NCBI GenBank assembly: GCA_041504365.1
Contig: CP167918.1
Span: forward strand, 1-52,765
Reading direction: 5' to 3'
Source: Dryocola sp. LX212
Lineage (GTDB): Bacteria > Pseudomonadota > Gammaproteobacteria > Enterobacterales > Enterobacteriaceae
Length of the DNA: 52,765 nt
The notes under the pieces were generated by a model. The model did not search any database. It was not told the DNA's origin and worked only from the letters and a program-made list of their open reading frames with translations. The position numbers and the translations under genes were made by a program. How positions within the stretch are numbered: the first letter of the stretch is position 1; each line of letters opens with the position of its first letter. This document shows positions 6,440 through 15,344 of this stretch, in pieces.

Positions 6440-9055
6440 ATGAAAGCCCAAAAAACGCCGGCGTTGTCGGTTCTGAGCACGATGATTATTCTGTCACTGT
6501 CCACCTATCATCCGGTACTGGCAGAAGAAGTGCAGTTCAACACCGATGTGTTGGATGTTAAGGACCGCGATAATATCAGTCTGGAACAGTTTTCCCATGC
6601 CGGTTATATCATGCCGGGGGATTATGCTTTTACGGTGGCGGTTAATGGTCATGCACTCAACGGTGAGCAGACCATTCGGTATTTCCAGGATGAACAGGAC
6701 AAGAACAACTCGTTAATCTGTGTCCCACAAGATGTAGCTAATCAATTAGGGCTGAAAGAAGAATTCGCCAAAAAATTGACCTGGTGGCACGATAATCAAT
6801 GCCTGACATTAAGTAGCCTGGATGGAATGACCGCCACGGGCGATCTCGGTACATCCACGCTAAATATCAGTATTCCTCAGGCCTACCTTGAGTATGTTTC
6901 CGATACTTGGGATCCCCCCTCCCGCTGGGATAATGGCGTGAACGGGGTCATATTTGACTATAACGTCAATGCTGATGCGGGCTCTCGTCATCGTGATTAC
7001 GAGAACGGACGCTATTACGATATTTCCGCGAACGGGACCACAGGACTCAACATCGGTGCCTGGCGTCTTCGTGCTGACTGGCAAGGGTCTCTTGACCATG
7101 AAACCGGCAAAGGAAGCGGCACCACCAAAAACATAGATGTTAGTGAGGTCTATGCGTATAGACCATTACCATCCATTAAATCAAAACTGACTTTGGGTGA
7201 GACTTACTACAATTCAGATGTATTTGATAGCTTCCGATTTGTGGGAGGGGAACTTGAGTCCGATGACAACATGTTACCACCAAACCTGCGTGGTTATGCG
7301 CCTGAAGTGACCGGGGTGGCGAAAACCAATGCCAGAGTGACAGTGTCACAAATGGGCAAGGTACTTTACCAGACTCAAGTTGCGCCGGGTCCCTTCAGGA
7401 TCCAGGATTTGAGCGATGCGGTATCCGGTAAGCTGGATGTAAAGGTGGAAGAGCAGAATGGTGCAGTGCAGGCTTTCACGGTAAATACCTCCGATATCCC
7501 TTACCTGACCCGACCGGGGACAGTCCGCTATAAAGTGGCAGTGGGGAAACCACAAGGTTATCAGTACACTCGTTTCCGTGGTGATAATGAGCAAGAATAT
7601 GCTGATGACACATATTCTGATATGCATGATACCGGAGGGGCTCCTGCCTTTGTTGCTGGGGAGTTCTCTTGGGGTATTGATAGCGGCTGGTCGTTGTATG
7701 GTGGCGGCATTGGTAGTAAGGATTATGATTCTCTGTCTGTAGGTTTAGGCCGAGACTTAATGCAGTTTGGTGCGGTGTCTGTCGATGCCAGCGTCGCGCG
7801 GGCGAGCGATCTACCGGGGGATGATTCATCGAAAACAGGGACGTCCTACCGAATCAGTTATTCAAAAGATTTTGATGAGTATGACAGCCAAATAACCTTT
7901 GCAGGGTACCGTTTCTCGACCCGTGACTTTATGACCATGGATGAGTTTCTGGATGCACACAGTGGTGAGAGCGATCTCGACAATGATAAGCAGATGTACA
8001 CCGTCTCGTTTAACAAAGAGTTCCGCGACACTGGCCTCAGTGTGTATCTGAACTACTCGCATGAAACCTACTGGGACAGTCCGAAAAATAACAACTTTAA
8101 CCTGTCGGTTTCCAAGACGTTTGATGCTTTTGGGCTACACAATTTAAGCGCTTCTTTGACTGCATACAAAAATCAGTACGATGGCAGTAATGATTACGGC
8201 GGTTATCTGTCAATGTCCGTTCCGGTGGGCGATAACAGTACCGTAAGCCTGAACTCCACGGTAAGTAATTCACATACCTCCAATGAGGTTGAGTACTACC
8301 ACACGATAGACAGTAACAATAATTATCAGCTCGCAGCTGGCGGCTCTGATGGCGATGCTACAACCCGTGCATACTTTACTCATCTGGGTGATATGGCAGA
8401 GGTAGATGCAAGGGCTAGTTATGAGGCTGGAGAGTCTTCCACTGTAGGTCTAACCCTGCGTGGTGGCCTGACAGCGACCAGCAAAGGTGTCGCTCTGCAC
8501 CGTGTAACTAATATGGGCGGAGCCCGCATGATGGTTGATACCGGTGGGGTATCCGGCGTACCAGTTACCGGCTTCGGTGGTGTCAGCCATTCAAATCTGT
8601 TCGGGAAAGCAGTGATTGGTGATGTGAATGATTATTATCGCAGTACCGCCTCGGTCGACCTGGACAAGCTGGCAGATGACGTAGATGTCACAAAGTCAGT
8701 AGTGCAAGGTACTCTGACGGAAGGCGCTATCGGTTATCGCAAATTTGCCGTGATCAGCGGAGAAAAAGCAATGGCTACCCTACGTCTGCAGGACGGATCG
8801 GCGCCACCATTTGGTGCCACCGTCTTTAATGAAGACGGTGCGCAGACCGGGATTGTGAATGATGATGGTAGTGTGTATTTAAGTGGGATCCAGCCGGATG
8901 GAAAAATGGTCGCTAAATGGGATGGCCAGGTCTGTGATATCAGCTTACCGAAAACGTTGCCGGCAGAAGGACAGGCCTTGCTTCTGCCGTGTACTAGCCT
9001 GCGTCAGGATGACACCAAACACGACGATAAGTCACAAGCTAAAATAGCACCATAA
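6440..9055 (+). CDS. Outer-membrane usher of operon 1
   Basis: 871-residue usher (PapC/FimD family). It has a signal peptide ending near VLAEE, the N-terminal periplasmic chaperone-binding domain (VQFNTDVLDVKDRDNISLEQF), a 24-strand beta-barrel with plug (ESDDNMLPPNLRGYAPEVTG is the family signature) and a C-terminal domain with a cysteine pair (VCDI...LPCTS). It assembles and exports pilins delivered by the chaperone encoded next. Length and domain order are complete. Confidence 0.96.
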   Translation: MKAQKTPALSVLSTMIILSLSTYHPVLAEEVQFNTDVLDVKDRDNISLEQFSHAGYIMPGDYAFTVAVNGHALNGEQTIRYFQDEQDKNNSLICVPQDVANQLGLKEEFAKKLTWWHDNQCLTLSSLDGMTATGDLGTSTLNISIPQAYLEYVSDTWDPPSRWDNGVNGVIFDYNVNADAGSRHRDYENGRYYDISANGTTGLNIGAWRLRADWQGSLDHETGKGSGTTKNIDVSEVYAYRPLPSIKSKLTLGETYYNSDVFDSFRFVGGELESDDNMLPPNLRGYAPEVTGVAKTNARVTVSQMGKVLYQTQVAPGPFRIQDLSDAVSGKLDVKVEEQNGAVQAFTVNTSDIPYLTRPGTVRYKVAVGKPQGYQYTRFRGDNEQEYADDTYSDMHDTGGAPAFVAGEFSWGIDSGWSLYGGGIGSKDYDSLSVGLGRDLMQFGAVSVDASVARASDLPGDDSSKTGTSYRISYSKDFDEYDSQITFAGYRFSTRDFMTMDEFLDAHSGESDLDNDKQMYTVSFNKEFRDTGLSVYLNYSHETYWDSPKNNNFNLSVSKTFDAFGLHNLSASLTAYKNQYDGSNDYGGYLSMSVPVGDNSTVSLNSTVSNSHTSNEVEYYHTIDSNNNYQLAAGGSDGDATTRAYFTHLGDMAEVDARASYEAGESSTVGLTLRGGLTATSKGVALHRVTNMGGARMMVDTGGVSGVPVTGFGGVSHSNLFGKAVIGDVNDYYRSTASVDLDKLADDVDVTKSVVQGTLTEGAIGYRKFAVISGEKAMATLRLQDGSAPPFGATVFNEDGAQTGIVNDDGSVYLSGIQPDGKMVAKWDGQVCDISLPKTLPAEGQALLLPCTSLRQDDTKHDDKSQAKIAP

Positions 9056-9086
9056 GGTGCTAACTGATTGAATACAGGTATATGTT

Positions 9087-9833
9087 ATGAAATTAAAGAC
9101 TCTGACTATTGTGTCAACCTTGGTGCTTGGCACTCTTGCTGTACAGTCTGCGCAGGCGGCGGTGGCTTTGGATCGTACCCGCGTTATCTATAACGGTGCG
9201 GACAAATCAATGACCGTCAATATTCAAAACAGGAATCAGAACTTGCCCTATCTGGCTCAGAGCTGGGTAGAAGATGCGCATGGGAAGAAAATTAGTTCGC
9301 CGATGACTGCCCTGCCGCCGATTCAGCGTCTTGAACCGGGCGCGAAAAGCCAGATTAAGATCCAGGGTATGGAAGCAGCTTTACACGCTTTGCCGCAGGA
9401 TCGGGAATCGCTGTATTATTTTAACCTGCGTGAAATTCCACCAAAGAGTAAGAAGCCTAATACCCTGCAGATAGCTTTGCAGACGCGGATCAAAATGTTT
9501 TATCGCCCTGAAGCCATCGCAGTGAAAAAAACTGACAAGCCTGCAGCAGAGAGTTTGACCCTGACGCGTAGCGGTGACAGCTATACCATTGTCAATCCGA
9601 CGCCATACTACATAACTATCATTAACGCTACGAAGGGCATATCCGGTCAGTCACCAAAATCCTTCAAACCCGTTATGGTGCCACCAAAAAGTCAGGCTCC
9701 ACTCAATGTAGGGGCATCCGCTGTTGGCAGTGCGCCGGTATTAACCTATATCAACGATTTTGGCGGTCGTCCGAAAGTGGTGTTCAGCTGTGGCGGCAGT
9801 ACCTGTAAAGTTGCTCGTAGCGAGAAGGAATAA
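9087..9833 (+). CDS. Periplasmic fimbrial chaperone of operon 1
   Basis: 248-residue PapD-like chaperone with two immunoglobulin domains. The two anchor residues of the family are visible: Arg in LDRTRVIY and Lys in RIKMFYRP. The C-terminal domain carries a cysteine pair (FSCGGSTCK). The signal peptide ends near QAA. It folds pilins by donor-strand complementation and hands them to the usher. It lies 31 bases after the usher and 3 bases before the next pilin. Confidence 0.95.
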   Translation: MKLKTLTIVSTLVLGTLAVQSAQAAVALDRTRVIYNGADKSMTVNIQNRNQNLPYLAQSWVEDAHGKKISSPMTALPPIQRLEPGAKSQIKIQGMEAALHALPQDRESLYYFNLREIPPKSKKPNTLQIALQTRIKMFYRPEAIAVKKTDKPAAESLTLTRSGDSYTIVNPTPYYITIINATKGISGQSPKSFKPVMVPPKSQAPLNVGASAVGSAPVLTYINDFGGRPKVVFSCGGSTCKVARSEKE

Positions 9834-9836
9834 TCC

Positions 9837-10436
9837 ATGTCGCCGTCCCAGTTATCCGGACGTGCTTGTCTGATCCTACTGTGTAGTCTTATAAGCGTTG
9901 GGCGCGTACAGGCTACGGACAACTGGAATGTAGACGGCGAGCACGGTGAATTGCATGTGGAAGGCGAACTGCAGGAGGCTGCCTGCCGGGTTGAGATGGA
10001 TTCGGCATTTCAGCAGGTTGATCTGGGAGTGATATCCACGGATGATTTGCGTCAGCCTGGAGCAAGAAGCACTCCAGTTCCTTTCCATATTTACCTACGC
10101 GATTGCCTGCGTACCCGGAGCGCGGTCCGGAATGTTAACACAGGTAACTTGAGCTGGAGCGCAAACCAGCCAGTGGTATCGGTAGCCTTTATGGCGACAG
10201 CTGATGCTGATGAGCCTACGTTAGTACATCCGGATAGCATGACCTTGTCCGGTGTGGGGCTACGTTTGCTCAGCGATAGCCAGGAGACGCTGACTTTAGG
10301 GCGTCGTGGGCGTCCGAAGTTTCTGGATCCTGGGCAAAATACGCTGACCTTTTACGTAGTACCGGAGCGAACGTTGTCTCCTCTCGCCCCTGGGGATTTT
10401 CGTGCCACGGTCAGTTTTTCCCTTGATTATGAATAA
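9837..10436 (+). CDS. Minor pilin of operon 1 (MrpE/PapK-like position)
   Basis: 199-residue pilin with leader, cysteines in AACRV and LRDC, and the C-terminal strand VSFSLDYE. It is larger than the others because of an extra loop of about 15 residues after the second cysteine. It lies 3 bases after the chaperone stop and 9 before the next gene. An adaptor or tip-shaft junction subunit is inferred. Confidence 0.85.
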   Translation: MSPSQLSGRACLILLCSLISVGRVQATDNWNVDGEHGELHVEGELQEAACRVEMDSAFQQVDLGVISTDDLRQPGARSTPVPFHIYLRDCLRTRSAVRNVNTGNLSWSANQPVVSVAFMATADADEPTLVHPDSMTLSGVGLRLLSDSQETLTLGRRGRPKFLDPGQNTLTFYVVPERTLSPLAPGDFRATVSFSLDYE

Positions 10437-10445
10437 GAGGTATCA

Positions 10446-10967
10446 ATGAATCGCCGCTTTTCGGTTTTTTTTTCCAGACAGCCGCTAGCGGGCGCTTTGG
10501 TGCTGGGCTGCTTTCTGTCGAGTATGTCTGCTCATGCGGCGACGGTGAGCGTATCGGGTAACGTCGTCTTACCACCATGTACTTTAAATGGTGGTAATAC
10601 TATTGATGTGAACTTTGGTGATGATGTGATGATCACTCGTATTGATGGCAAGGAATACAAAAAGCAGCCTGTCAATTACAATCTTTCTTGTGAAGGGGAT
10701 ATGAGTAACGGCAATAACTTGCTGAGCATCACCATTAGTGGCTCAGTTGCATCGTTTGGTAGTGGTCTGTTGAAAACGGACAAAAGTGGGTTGGGGGTGC
10801 AGTTTCTCAATTATACCACACCACTGGCGGTGAATACTGGACAGGCCAAATTTAACTATGACAGTTCACATCCAACGTTATTTGCCGTGCTGGCTAAAAA
10901 CAGTGCCTCCCCACCAACAGCCGGTGAATTCAGCGCTACCGCCACCATGTCTGTCAATTACCAGTAA
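10446..10967 (+). CDS. Tip-type minor pilin of operon 1 (PapF/MrpF-like)
   Basis: 173-residue pilin. After the signal peptide (SAHAA) it begins VSVSGNVVLPPCTLNGG, the pattern of PapF/MrpF adaptor subunits, with the second cysteine in NLSCEGD and the C-terminal strand ATMSVNYQ. Tip fibrillum adaptors normally join the shaft to a two-domain adhesin, but no such adhesin follows in this operon. Confidence 0.85.
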   Translation: MNRRFSVFFSRQPLAGALVLGCFLSSMSAHAATVSVSGNVVLPPCTLNGGNTIDVNFGDDVMITRIDGKEYKKQPVNYNLSCEGDMSNGNNLLSITISGSVASFGSGLLKTDKSGLGVQFLNYTTPLAVNTGQAKFNYDSSHPTLFAVLAKNSASPPTAGEFSATATMSVNYQ

Positions 10968-10975
10968 GGATATGT

Positions 10976-11476
10976 ATGCGTAAGCTGTTTTCTCTGATGC
11001 TGCTTATGGGACTGACGTGTCAGGCCTATGCGGATAACACTGCTCCTATGACATTACACGGTACGTTGATTGAACCCCCTCCCTGTTCTATCAATGGTGG
11101 TCAGGACACCTTGGTTGATTTCGGGACTGTGGGCACCAGCCGGGTGAATGGGGAGAATTACAAACAGGTAATAGGATACACCATCGTCTGTGAGGAAGAC
11201 CCTGACAATCATCCTTGGTTGCTAGGATTATCAGTGACCGGAACCAGTACCTCTTTTGATACCGCCGCTGTTCAGGCGCAGGTAGATGGCTCATCCAGCC
11301 GGGATCTTGGAATTCGTATGTTGCTCGGGGGCAAAGCCTTCGTTCTCAACAAGCGAGTGGATATTAGTCAGGGCCCCCAACCGATATTACAAGCAGTGCC
11401 TGTTCAGGCTCCAGGTGCAACCTTGCCGGAAGGCGATTTTCATGCAACTGCCACTCTGTTGGCTGATTATGAATAA
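10976..11476 (+). CDS. Tip-type minor pilin of operon 1 (MrpG-like)
   Basis: 166-residue pilin paralogous to the preceding one: PPPCSINGGQDTLVDFGTV and RVNGENYKQVIGYTIVCE parallel the same segments there. The signal peptide ends near AYAD and the C-terminal strand is ATLLADYE. It is 8 bases downstream of its neighbour. Likely a second tip adaptor. Confidence 0.85.
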   Translation: MRKLFSLMLLMGLTCQAYADNTAPMTLHGTLIEPPPCSINGGQDTLVDFGTVGTSRVNGENYKQVIGYTIVCEEDPDNHPWLLGLSVTGTSTSFDTAAVQAQVDGSSSRDLGIRMLLGGKAFVLNKRVDISQGPQPILQAVPVQAPGATLPEGDFHATATLLADYE

Positions 11477-11482
11477 AGGGCA

Positions 11483-12037
11483 ATGATGAAAATAGAAAGG
11501 ATATGCCTCTTATGGGTCATGATGTTGACGTTATTGCTGAGTATAGGGTTCGTACATGCGACCAATAACATTGGTATGGAAATGGATTTCAAGGGAACCT
11601 TGGTTAATGAGCCTTGTACTGTAGACCCTAATGACACGGATATTCATCTCGATTTTGGAACGATTATTGATGAATATTTATATCTGAATACGCGTACCCA
11701 CAGCCAGCCTTTCACCATTCATCTTCAGGACTGTGATATTGATAACTGGCCCGGCGAAGGTACTGTAACCGTACATTTTGATGGTGCGGAGGATGCAGCC
11801 CTACCTGGATATCTGGCAATGAGTGATACCACTATTGGGGCCGCTGTGGGACTTGAGCAGGGTGATGGGACATTTCTTCCTTTACGTAAAACGAGCGCAC
11901 CTATTCAGCTGTCAGATGGCAGCGTTGCGCTGAATTTCAAGGCGTTTGTGGAAGGAGAACCTCAGGCTATTACCAACAAAACAATTAAGCTCGGGGATTT
12001 TAGCGCTACCGCGACGTTCTTCCTGGATTACCCTTGA
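11483..12037 (+). CDS. Last minor pilin of operon 1
   Basis: 184-residue pilin with leader, cysteines in NEPCTVD and LQDC, and the C-terminal strand ATFFLDYP. It resembles shaft-type subunits rather than an adhesin: it is single-domain, with no N-terminal lectin domain. It is 6 bases after the previous gene and 24 bases before the operon terminator. Confidence 0.85.
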   Translation: MMKIERICLLWVMMLTLLLSIGFVHATNNIGMEMDFKGTLVNEPCTVDPNDTDIHLDFGTIIDEYLYLNTRTHSQPFTIHLQDCDIDNWPGEGTVTVHFDGAEDAALPGYLAMSDTTIGAAVGLEQGDGTFLPLRKTSAPIQLSDGSVALNFKAFVEGEPQAITNKTIKLGDFSATATFFLDYP

Positions 12038-12061
12038 GTAGAAATCATTTACTCCATACAT

Positions 12062-12092
12062 AAAAAAGTAGCACGGAAGTGCTACTTTTTTA
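12062..12092 (+). terminator. Rho-independent terminator of fimbrial operon 1
   Basis: AAAAAAGTAGCAC-GGAA-GTGCTACTTTTTT: a 13-bp perfect stem with a GGAA tetraloop and T-run. It is symmetrical, so it can stop transcripts from both sides. It closes the 6.9-kb operon. Confidence 0.93.
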
Positions 12093-12226
12093 TGTCATTT
12101 TCCTGTCAGATGTTTACGCGCATATCGACGCCAGCTATAGGGAAGATATAATGATTCGCGACGATTTATCCGCCCGTAATGCCCTTCACCATAACGCAAT
12201 AATTTTTCCAGAATAATATCACTACG

Positions 12227-12412
12227 CTAGCCAGCTAGCGATATGATGTCATGGGCATTCAATAAATTCCGCAGTTCCGCAATTTCATGAAAACATGCCA
12301 GACGCTCTATGCGAGCCTGTTCGAAAAATAATAGCATTCGGTCTTCCAGCGTCAGATCAGGGTAGTCTGATCCAGGCAAAACTGGATGTCGAGGTTTGTA
12401 GGCTAATGCCAT
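12227..12412 (-). CDS. Small protein of unknown function (61 aa)
   Basis: A good ribosome site (GAAGGATTATC before the ATG) supports expression. The sequence MALAYKPRHP... has a charged helix-prone C-terminal half (LTLEDRMLLFFEQARIERL, EIAELRNLLNAHD) and no signal peptide or membrane segment. I do not recognise the family. Its place between a fimbrial operon and regulators hints at a regulatory or partner-binding role, which is speculation. Confidence 0.55.
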   Translation of the reverse strand: MALAYKPRHPVLPGSDYPDLTLEDRMLLFFEQARIERLACFHEIAELRNLLNAHDIISLAG

Positions 12413-12905
12413 GATAATCCTTCACGCTGCAGTATAATGTTATGCGGTTATAATTTGTGCGCATGATAACAAAAACGTTAACGTCTCATTAGTCCATTAA
12501 CAGAGACCTAATATACCAACACAATGCTCTCGCTACCGTTCTATTAAAAGCATTAACAGTAAATGGGTACGAATGCCTATTTTTATAACTATATAGGCAC
12601 TGCACATTTACACCCTTTATTATACAGTGAACGTAGTGCCATTACATTTTCGTTATCCATGACAATCATATTCAATGTTGTTAAGTTTTTTGCGTATATC
12701 GATAATTTAATTGTGCGAAAACCATTTAAAAATAACATTAAAGTTCAGCTTGGATAACTAATTCCATCGGCGTGATATTACAATAATTTAATAATAAAAT
12801 CGTATTGATGTGATTTGTTACCCGAAATAACAGTTGCAACCGTTACGCTTTGCAATAATACCCACCTGGTTTGAATGGGTTTATGTAAGTTACACAAGGA
12901 TTGAT
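12413..12905. other. AT-rich intergenic region, 493 bp
   Basis: Divergent upstream region of the two small genes at 12227-12412 and 12906-13106. It is very AT-rich, which suits H-NS binding. No RNA gene or intact protein gene recognised. Confidence 0.5.
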
Positions 12906-13106
12906 ATGCACACACTGATACGAGTGGGATTGACCTCAGAGCAATCAGCCAGCAGTTTTAGCGATGATGAGTTGTATATACTGGCATTTGGCAACACACA
13001 ACAGGCAAATGCCTGTCGTGAACTGTTGGCGTATCGTCAACGGGATAAAGCAAGAAATCTTACGGAGCGCAACCGTCAACAACCCCCCCAGCAATCTGCA
13101 TGGTAG
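12906..13106 (+). CDS. Small protein of unknown function (66 aa)
   Basis: The start ATG at 12906 is preceded by AAGGATTGAT. The product begins MHTLIRVGLTSEQSASSFSD, is hydrophilic and ends in a Gln/Arg-rich tail. There is no signal peptide. Family not recognised. It sits just upstream of, and convergent with, the second IprA-like regulator. Confidence 0.45.
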   Translation: MHTLIRVGLTSEQSASSFSDDELYILAFGNTQQANACRELLAYRQRDKARNLTERNRQQPPQQSAW

Positions 13107-13129
13107 ATGTCGGGAGAAGGGAGCGTTTA

Positions 13130-13825
13130 TCACATCATCTGAAATGTTGGATATGTGCGCGCAATGTCTGACATAGCAGATACTTCTTTCTCCTGATATT
13201 CCAGCGGCAGAGGAAAGTTGATGGCATTGAGCTTTCCCCGACGGATATCAAGGTAGGCCTGTTCAGTCAGAGTGCTTAACACTGCGACCACTTGCTCTTG
13301 TGGAAGAGAAGCGCGGCTTAGCACGAAGGGGAGTAGTTTCTGCTCTTTTAACCCACCACTTCGCTTCATTTCCATATAGAGGTAAATAAGCGCCCGGATA
13401 CGGGGATACCCACGGAAAATATCAACAGCAGAATGTGAAAGAATAATCCGCAAGGTAGTCAGGGAAAGAGCTCTAAAGACCTGTTCAACTAGCGTGCAAC
13501 CTTCAGTTTCCTGAAGAAAATTTTCTGATAGTTTATGCAGTACACAGTCGTCCATAGCACGGTAGCAAAAATTGACGCCGGAGACATATTTCGCCAATAT
13601 CCCTACGGGGTCACCGGGTAACAAAGTACCTATAACGTGGCTTTCTGCAGAATGTATTTCGTTAAGCTTTGCTTCCAGGTGGATGGCCCCGCTTTGCAGG
13701 AGATAAACAGCATGCTCTGGGGCGTGGAAAGCGTCACCCTTACGTACCAATACGTCGTTATTACCCATGCCAGTAGAAAGATGGGGTTGTCGGATGTTAT
13801 TCTTCGAGGTGTTATCGTAAGGCAT
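13130..13825 (-). CDS. IprA/YaiV-like winged-helix regulator 2
   Basis: A 231-residue regulator with a cyclic-nucleotide-binding-like beta-roll (VYLLQSGAIHLEAKL...GTLLPGDPVGIL) and a C-terminal winged helix (LPFVLSRASLPQEQVVAVLSTLTEQAYLDIRRGKL). It shares architecture with the protein at 4160-4801 but is clearly divergent. The ATG at 13825 is chosen; a GTG at 13876 would add 17 residues, and neither has a strong ribosome site. It is divergent from the luxI-type gene, so it may act on that promoter as well as on fimbriae. Confidence 0.75.
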   Translation of the reverse strand: MPYDNTSKNNIRQPHLSTGMGNNDVLVRKGDAFHAPEHAVYLLQSGAIHLEAKLNEIHSAESHVIGTLLPGDPVGILAKYVSGVNFCYRAMDDCVLHKLSENFLQETEGCTLVEQVFRALSLTTLRIILSHSAVDIFRGYPRIRALIYLYMEMKRSGGLKEQKLLPFVLSRASLPQEQVVAVLSTLTEQAYLDIRRGKLNAINFPLPLEYQEKEVSAMSDIARTYPTFQMM

Positions 13826-13952
13826 AATATCTGCGATCCATTCTTTTTGTTTGACAGGAGGTGCAAAGTTAAGCACAAGAAATTAATGTACCTCGCGTCC
13901 TTTCAATAATTTATTACAGAAGATAGAATAACGCTAATGATAAACAAAAAAA

Positions 13953-13972
13953 AGCTGACTGAAAGGGCAGGT
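13953..13972 (+). promoter_or_regulatory. Possible lux box upstream of the AHL synthase
   Basis: AGCTGACTGAAAGGGCAGGT matches 13 of 20 positions of an EsaR/LuxR-type box (ACCTGTACTATAGTGCAGGT); the right half is much better than the left. It lies about 42 bases before the luxI-type start, where a LuxR protein could activate or repress. Confidence 0.35.
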
Positions 13973-14014
13973 TTTTTGAATACTTAAATACTCCGGCATC
14001 TAAAAGGAAATAAT

Positions 14015-14641
14015 ATGTCTTGCAGTATGGAGTTTTTTGAAACAAACTACAATTTGTTACACTCAGGTATGGCCACGGATTTATTTTCATTGCGTGAGAA
14101 AACATTCAATTCCCGGCTTGCATGGCAAGTTGAATGTAAAAATGGCATGGAAAAAGATCATTTTGATAATGAAAACACAATTTATCTTCTTGGTATGAGT
14201 CAGGGGCATCTGGTTTGCGGAGCTCGCTTCATAGATATCTGCCACGAGAATATGATAACAACGGTTTTTAGCGATTTTTTTGATGGGATATCATTACCTG
14301 ATGATGCTCCTTGTTACGATGTTAGTCGTCTTTTTATTGATAAGAAGCGACGTGAGACAGCGAATCTGACAGATAAACCTGTTAGTCGAGCGATGTTTGT
14401 TGCAATGATAAAGTTGTGCCAAAAAAATAATCGAGAGGGTATGTATGCCATTGTAAGTCGGGGGATGTACAGGATTTTCATGCTTTCTGGGTGGAATGTT
14501 AAAATGCTCAAAAAGGGCTGGTCAGAAAAAAATGAAGCTGTATATTTTATTTATATGCCCGCAACTCAAGAAGCCATTCACTTCATTCGTGAGAAGGAAA
14601 TTGACTGTGCATTTATAGACTCGGTTGCATACCCAGCTTGA
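14015..14641 (+). CDS. LuxI-family acyl-homoserine-lactone synthase
   Basis: A 208-residue autoinducer synthase, expected to make an N-acyl-homoserine lactone from S-adenosylmethionine and acyl-ACP. Invariant residues are visible at family spacing: Arg27, Phe31, Trp37, Glu46, Asp48, Asp51, Arg71 and Arg105. The position equivalent to LuxI Glu101 is Asp102 (YDVSR), a conservative change. AAAAGGAAATAAT precedes the ATG. It is convergent with the luxR-type gene, the two stop codons being 4 bases apart, the arrangement seen in the esaI/esaR and expI/expR group. The acyl chain cannot be predicted safely. Confidence 0.93.
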   Translation: MSCSMEFFETNYNLLHSGMATDLFSLREKTFNSRLAWQVECKNGMEKDHFDNENTIYLLGMSQGHLVCGARFIDICHENMITTVFSDFFDGISLPDDAPCYDVSRLFIDKKRRETANLTDKPVSRAMFVAMIKLCQKNNREGMYAIVSRGMYRIFMLSGWNVKMLKKGWSEKNEAVYFIYMPATQEAIHFIREKEIDCAFIDSVAYPA

Positions 14642-14645
14642 GTTG

Positions 14646-15344
14646 TTATCCGGATGGAAGCAGCAGACCGAATTCCACACATAGCCTTACTGCATGCCTG
14701 GCATTGTGAACGCCGAGTTTTTTCATGGTGTTACTAACATGAAACTTAACCGTTCGCTGCGAAATTTCGAGTATAGAGGCAACCTCTGCATAAGTTTTAC
14801 CGGAACTCACCCACGATAGCACTTCAATCTCCCTCAGTGAAAGTAACGGTGACAGTGACGAGGCTGTGTGAGCACTGTAGCTGAGGGTCTTCTGATGCAA
14901 GCTATTGAATGCACTCTGTATGTTAACACAGCTCGATAGGGTGTTAACATCCTTACTACTTTTTGTAATTAGTGAAAGAATAGCTAAATTATCGAGATAA
15001 TCATGAACAACAAAGGTATGCCCACTGCCGATATTATACATAAGGCTATCTTTAAAAATACTGCTGCTGCGAAATGCACCAGGCATTTTAATGTTATTAT
15101 CCCAAGAGAAATCCTCGACGCTTTTCAGCGCTTTCACAATAACAGGATCAATCATCTGAAGTTTTTTTTCCAGATAGAAGTTAAACCATGATGGATAATT
15201 ATTAAAGATGACCATTCTTAAAGGATCTCTTTTATCCATAATGGCATATGCATATATAATGTCCGGAAATTGAGAAAGAATACGTTCAATACCTCCTTTT
15301 ATTCTATCACAAACCGGATCTGGCAAATTAAATACATCACGCAT
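14646..15344 (-). CDS. LuxR-family AHL receptor/regulator
   Basis: A 232-residue quorum-sensing regulator. Its N-terminal AHL-binding domain keeps the Trp, Tyr, Asp-Pro and Trp residues at TraR spacing (SWFNFYLEKKLQMIDPV...FSWD). The C-terminal GerE helix-turn-helix (LSLREIEVLSWVSSGKTYAEVA...RTVKFHVSNTMKKLG) keeps the family Glu, Leu and Gly. It groups by pattern with EsaR/ExpR/YenR proteins, many of which bind DNA without ligand and are released by AHL. It is the partner of the adjacent synthase; targets may include the adhesion genes. Confidence 0.92.
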   Translation of the reverse strand: MRDVFNLPDPVCDRIKGGIERILSQFPDIIYAYAIMDKRDPLRMVIFNNYPSWFNFYLEKKLQMIDPVIVKALKSVEDFSWDNNIKMPGAFRSSSIFKDSLMYNIGSGHTFVVHDYLDNLAILSLITKSSKDVNTLSSCVNIQSAFNSLHQKTLSYSAHTASSLSPLLSLREIEVLSWVSSGKTYAEVASILEISQRTVKFHVSNTMKKLGVHNARHAVRLCVEFGLLLPSG

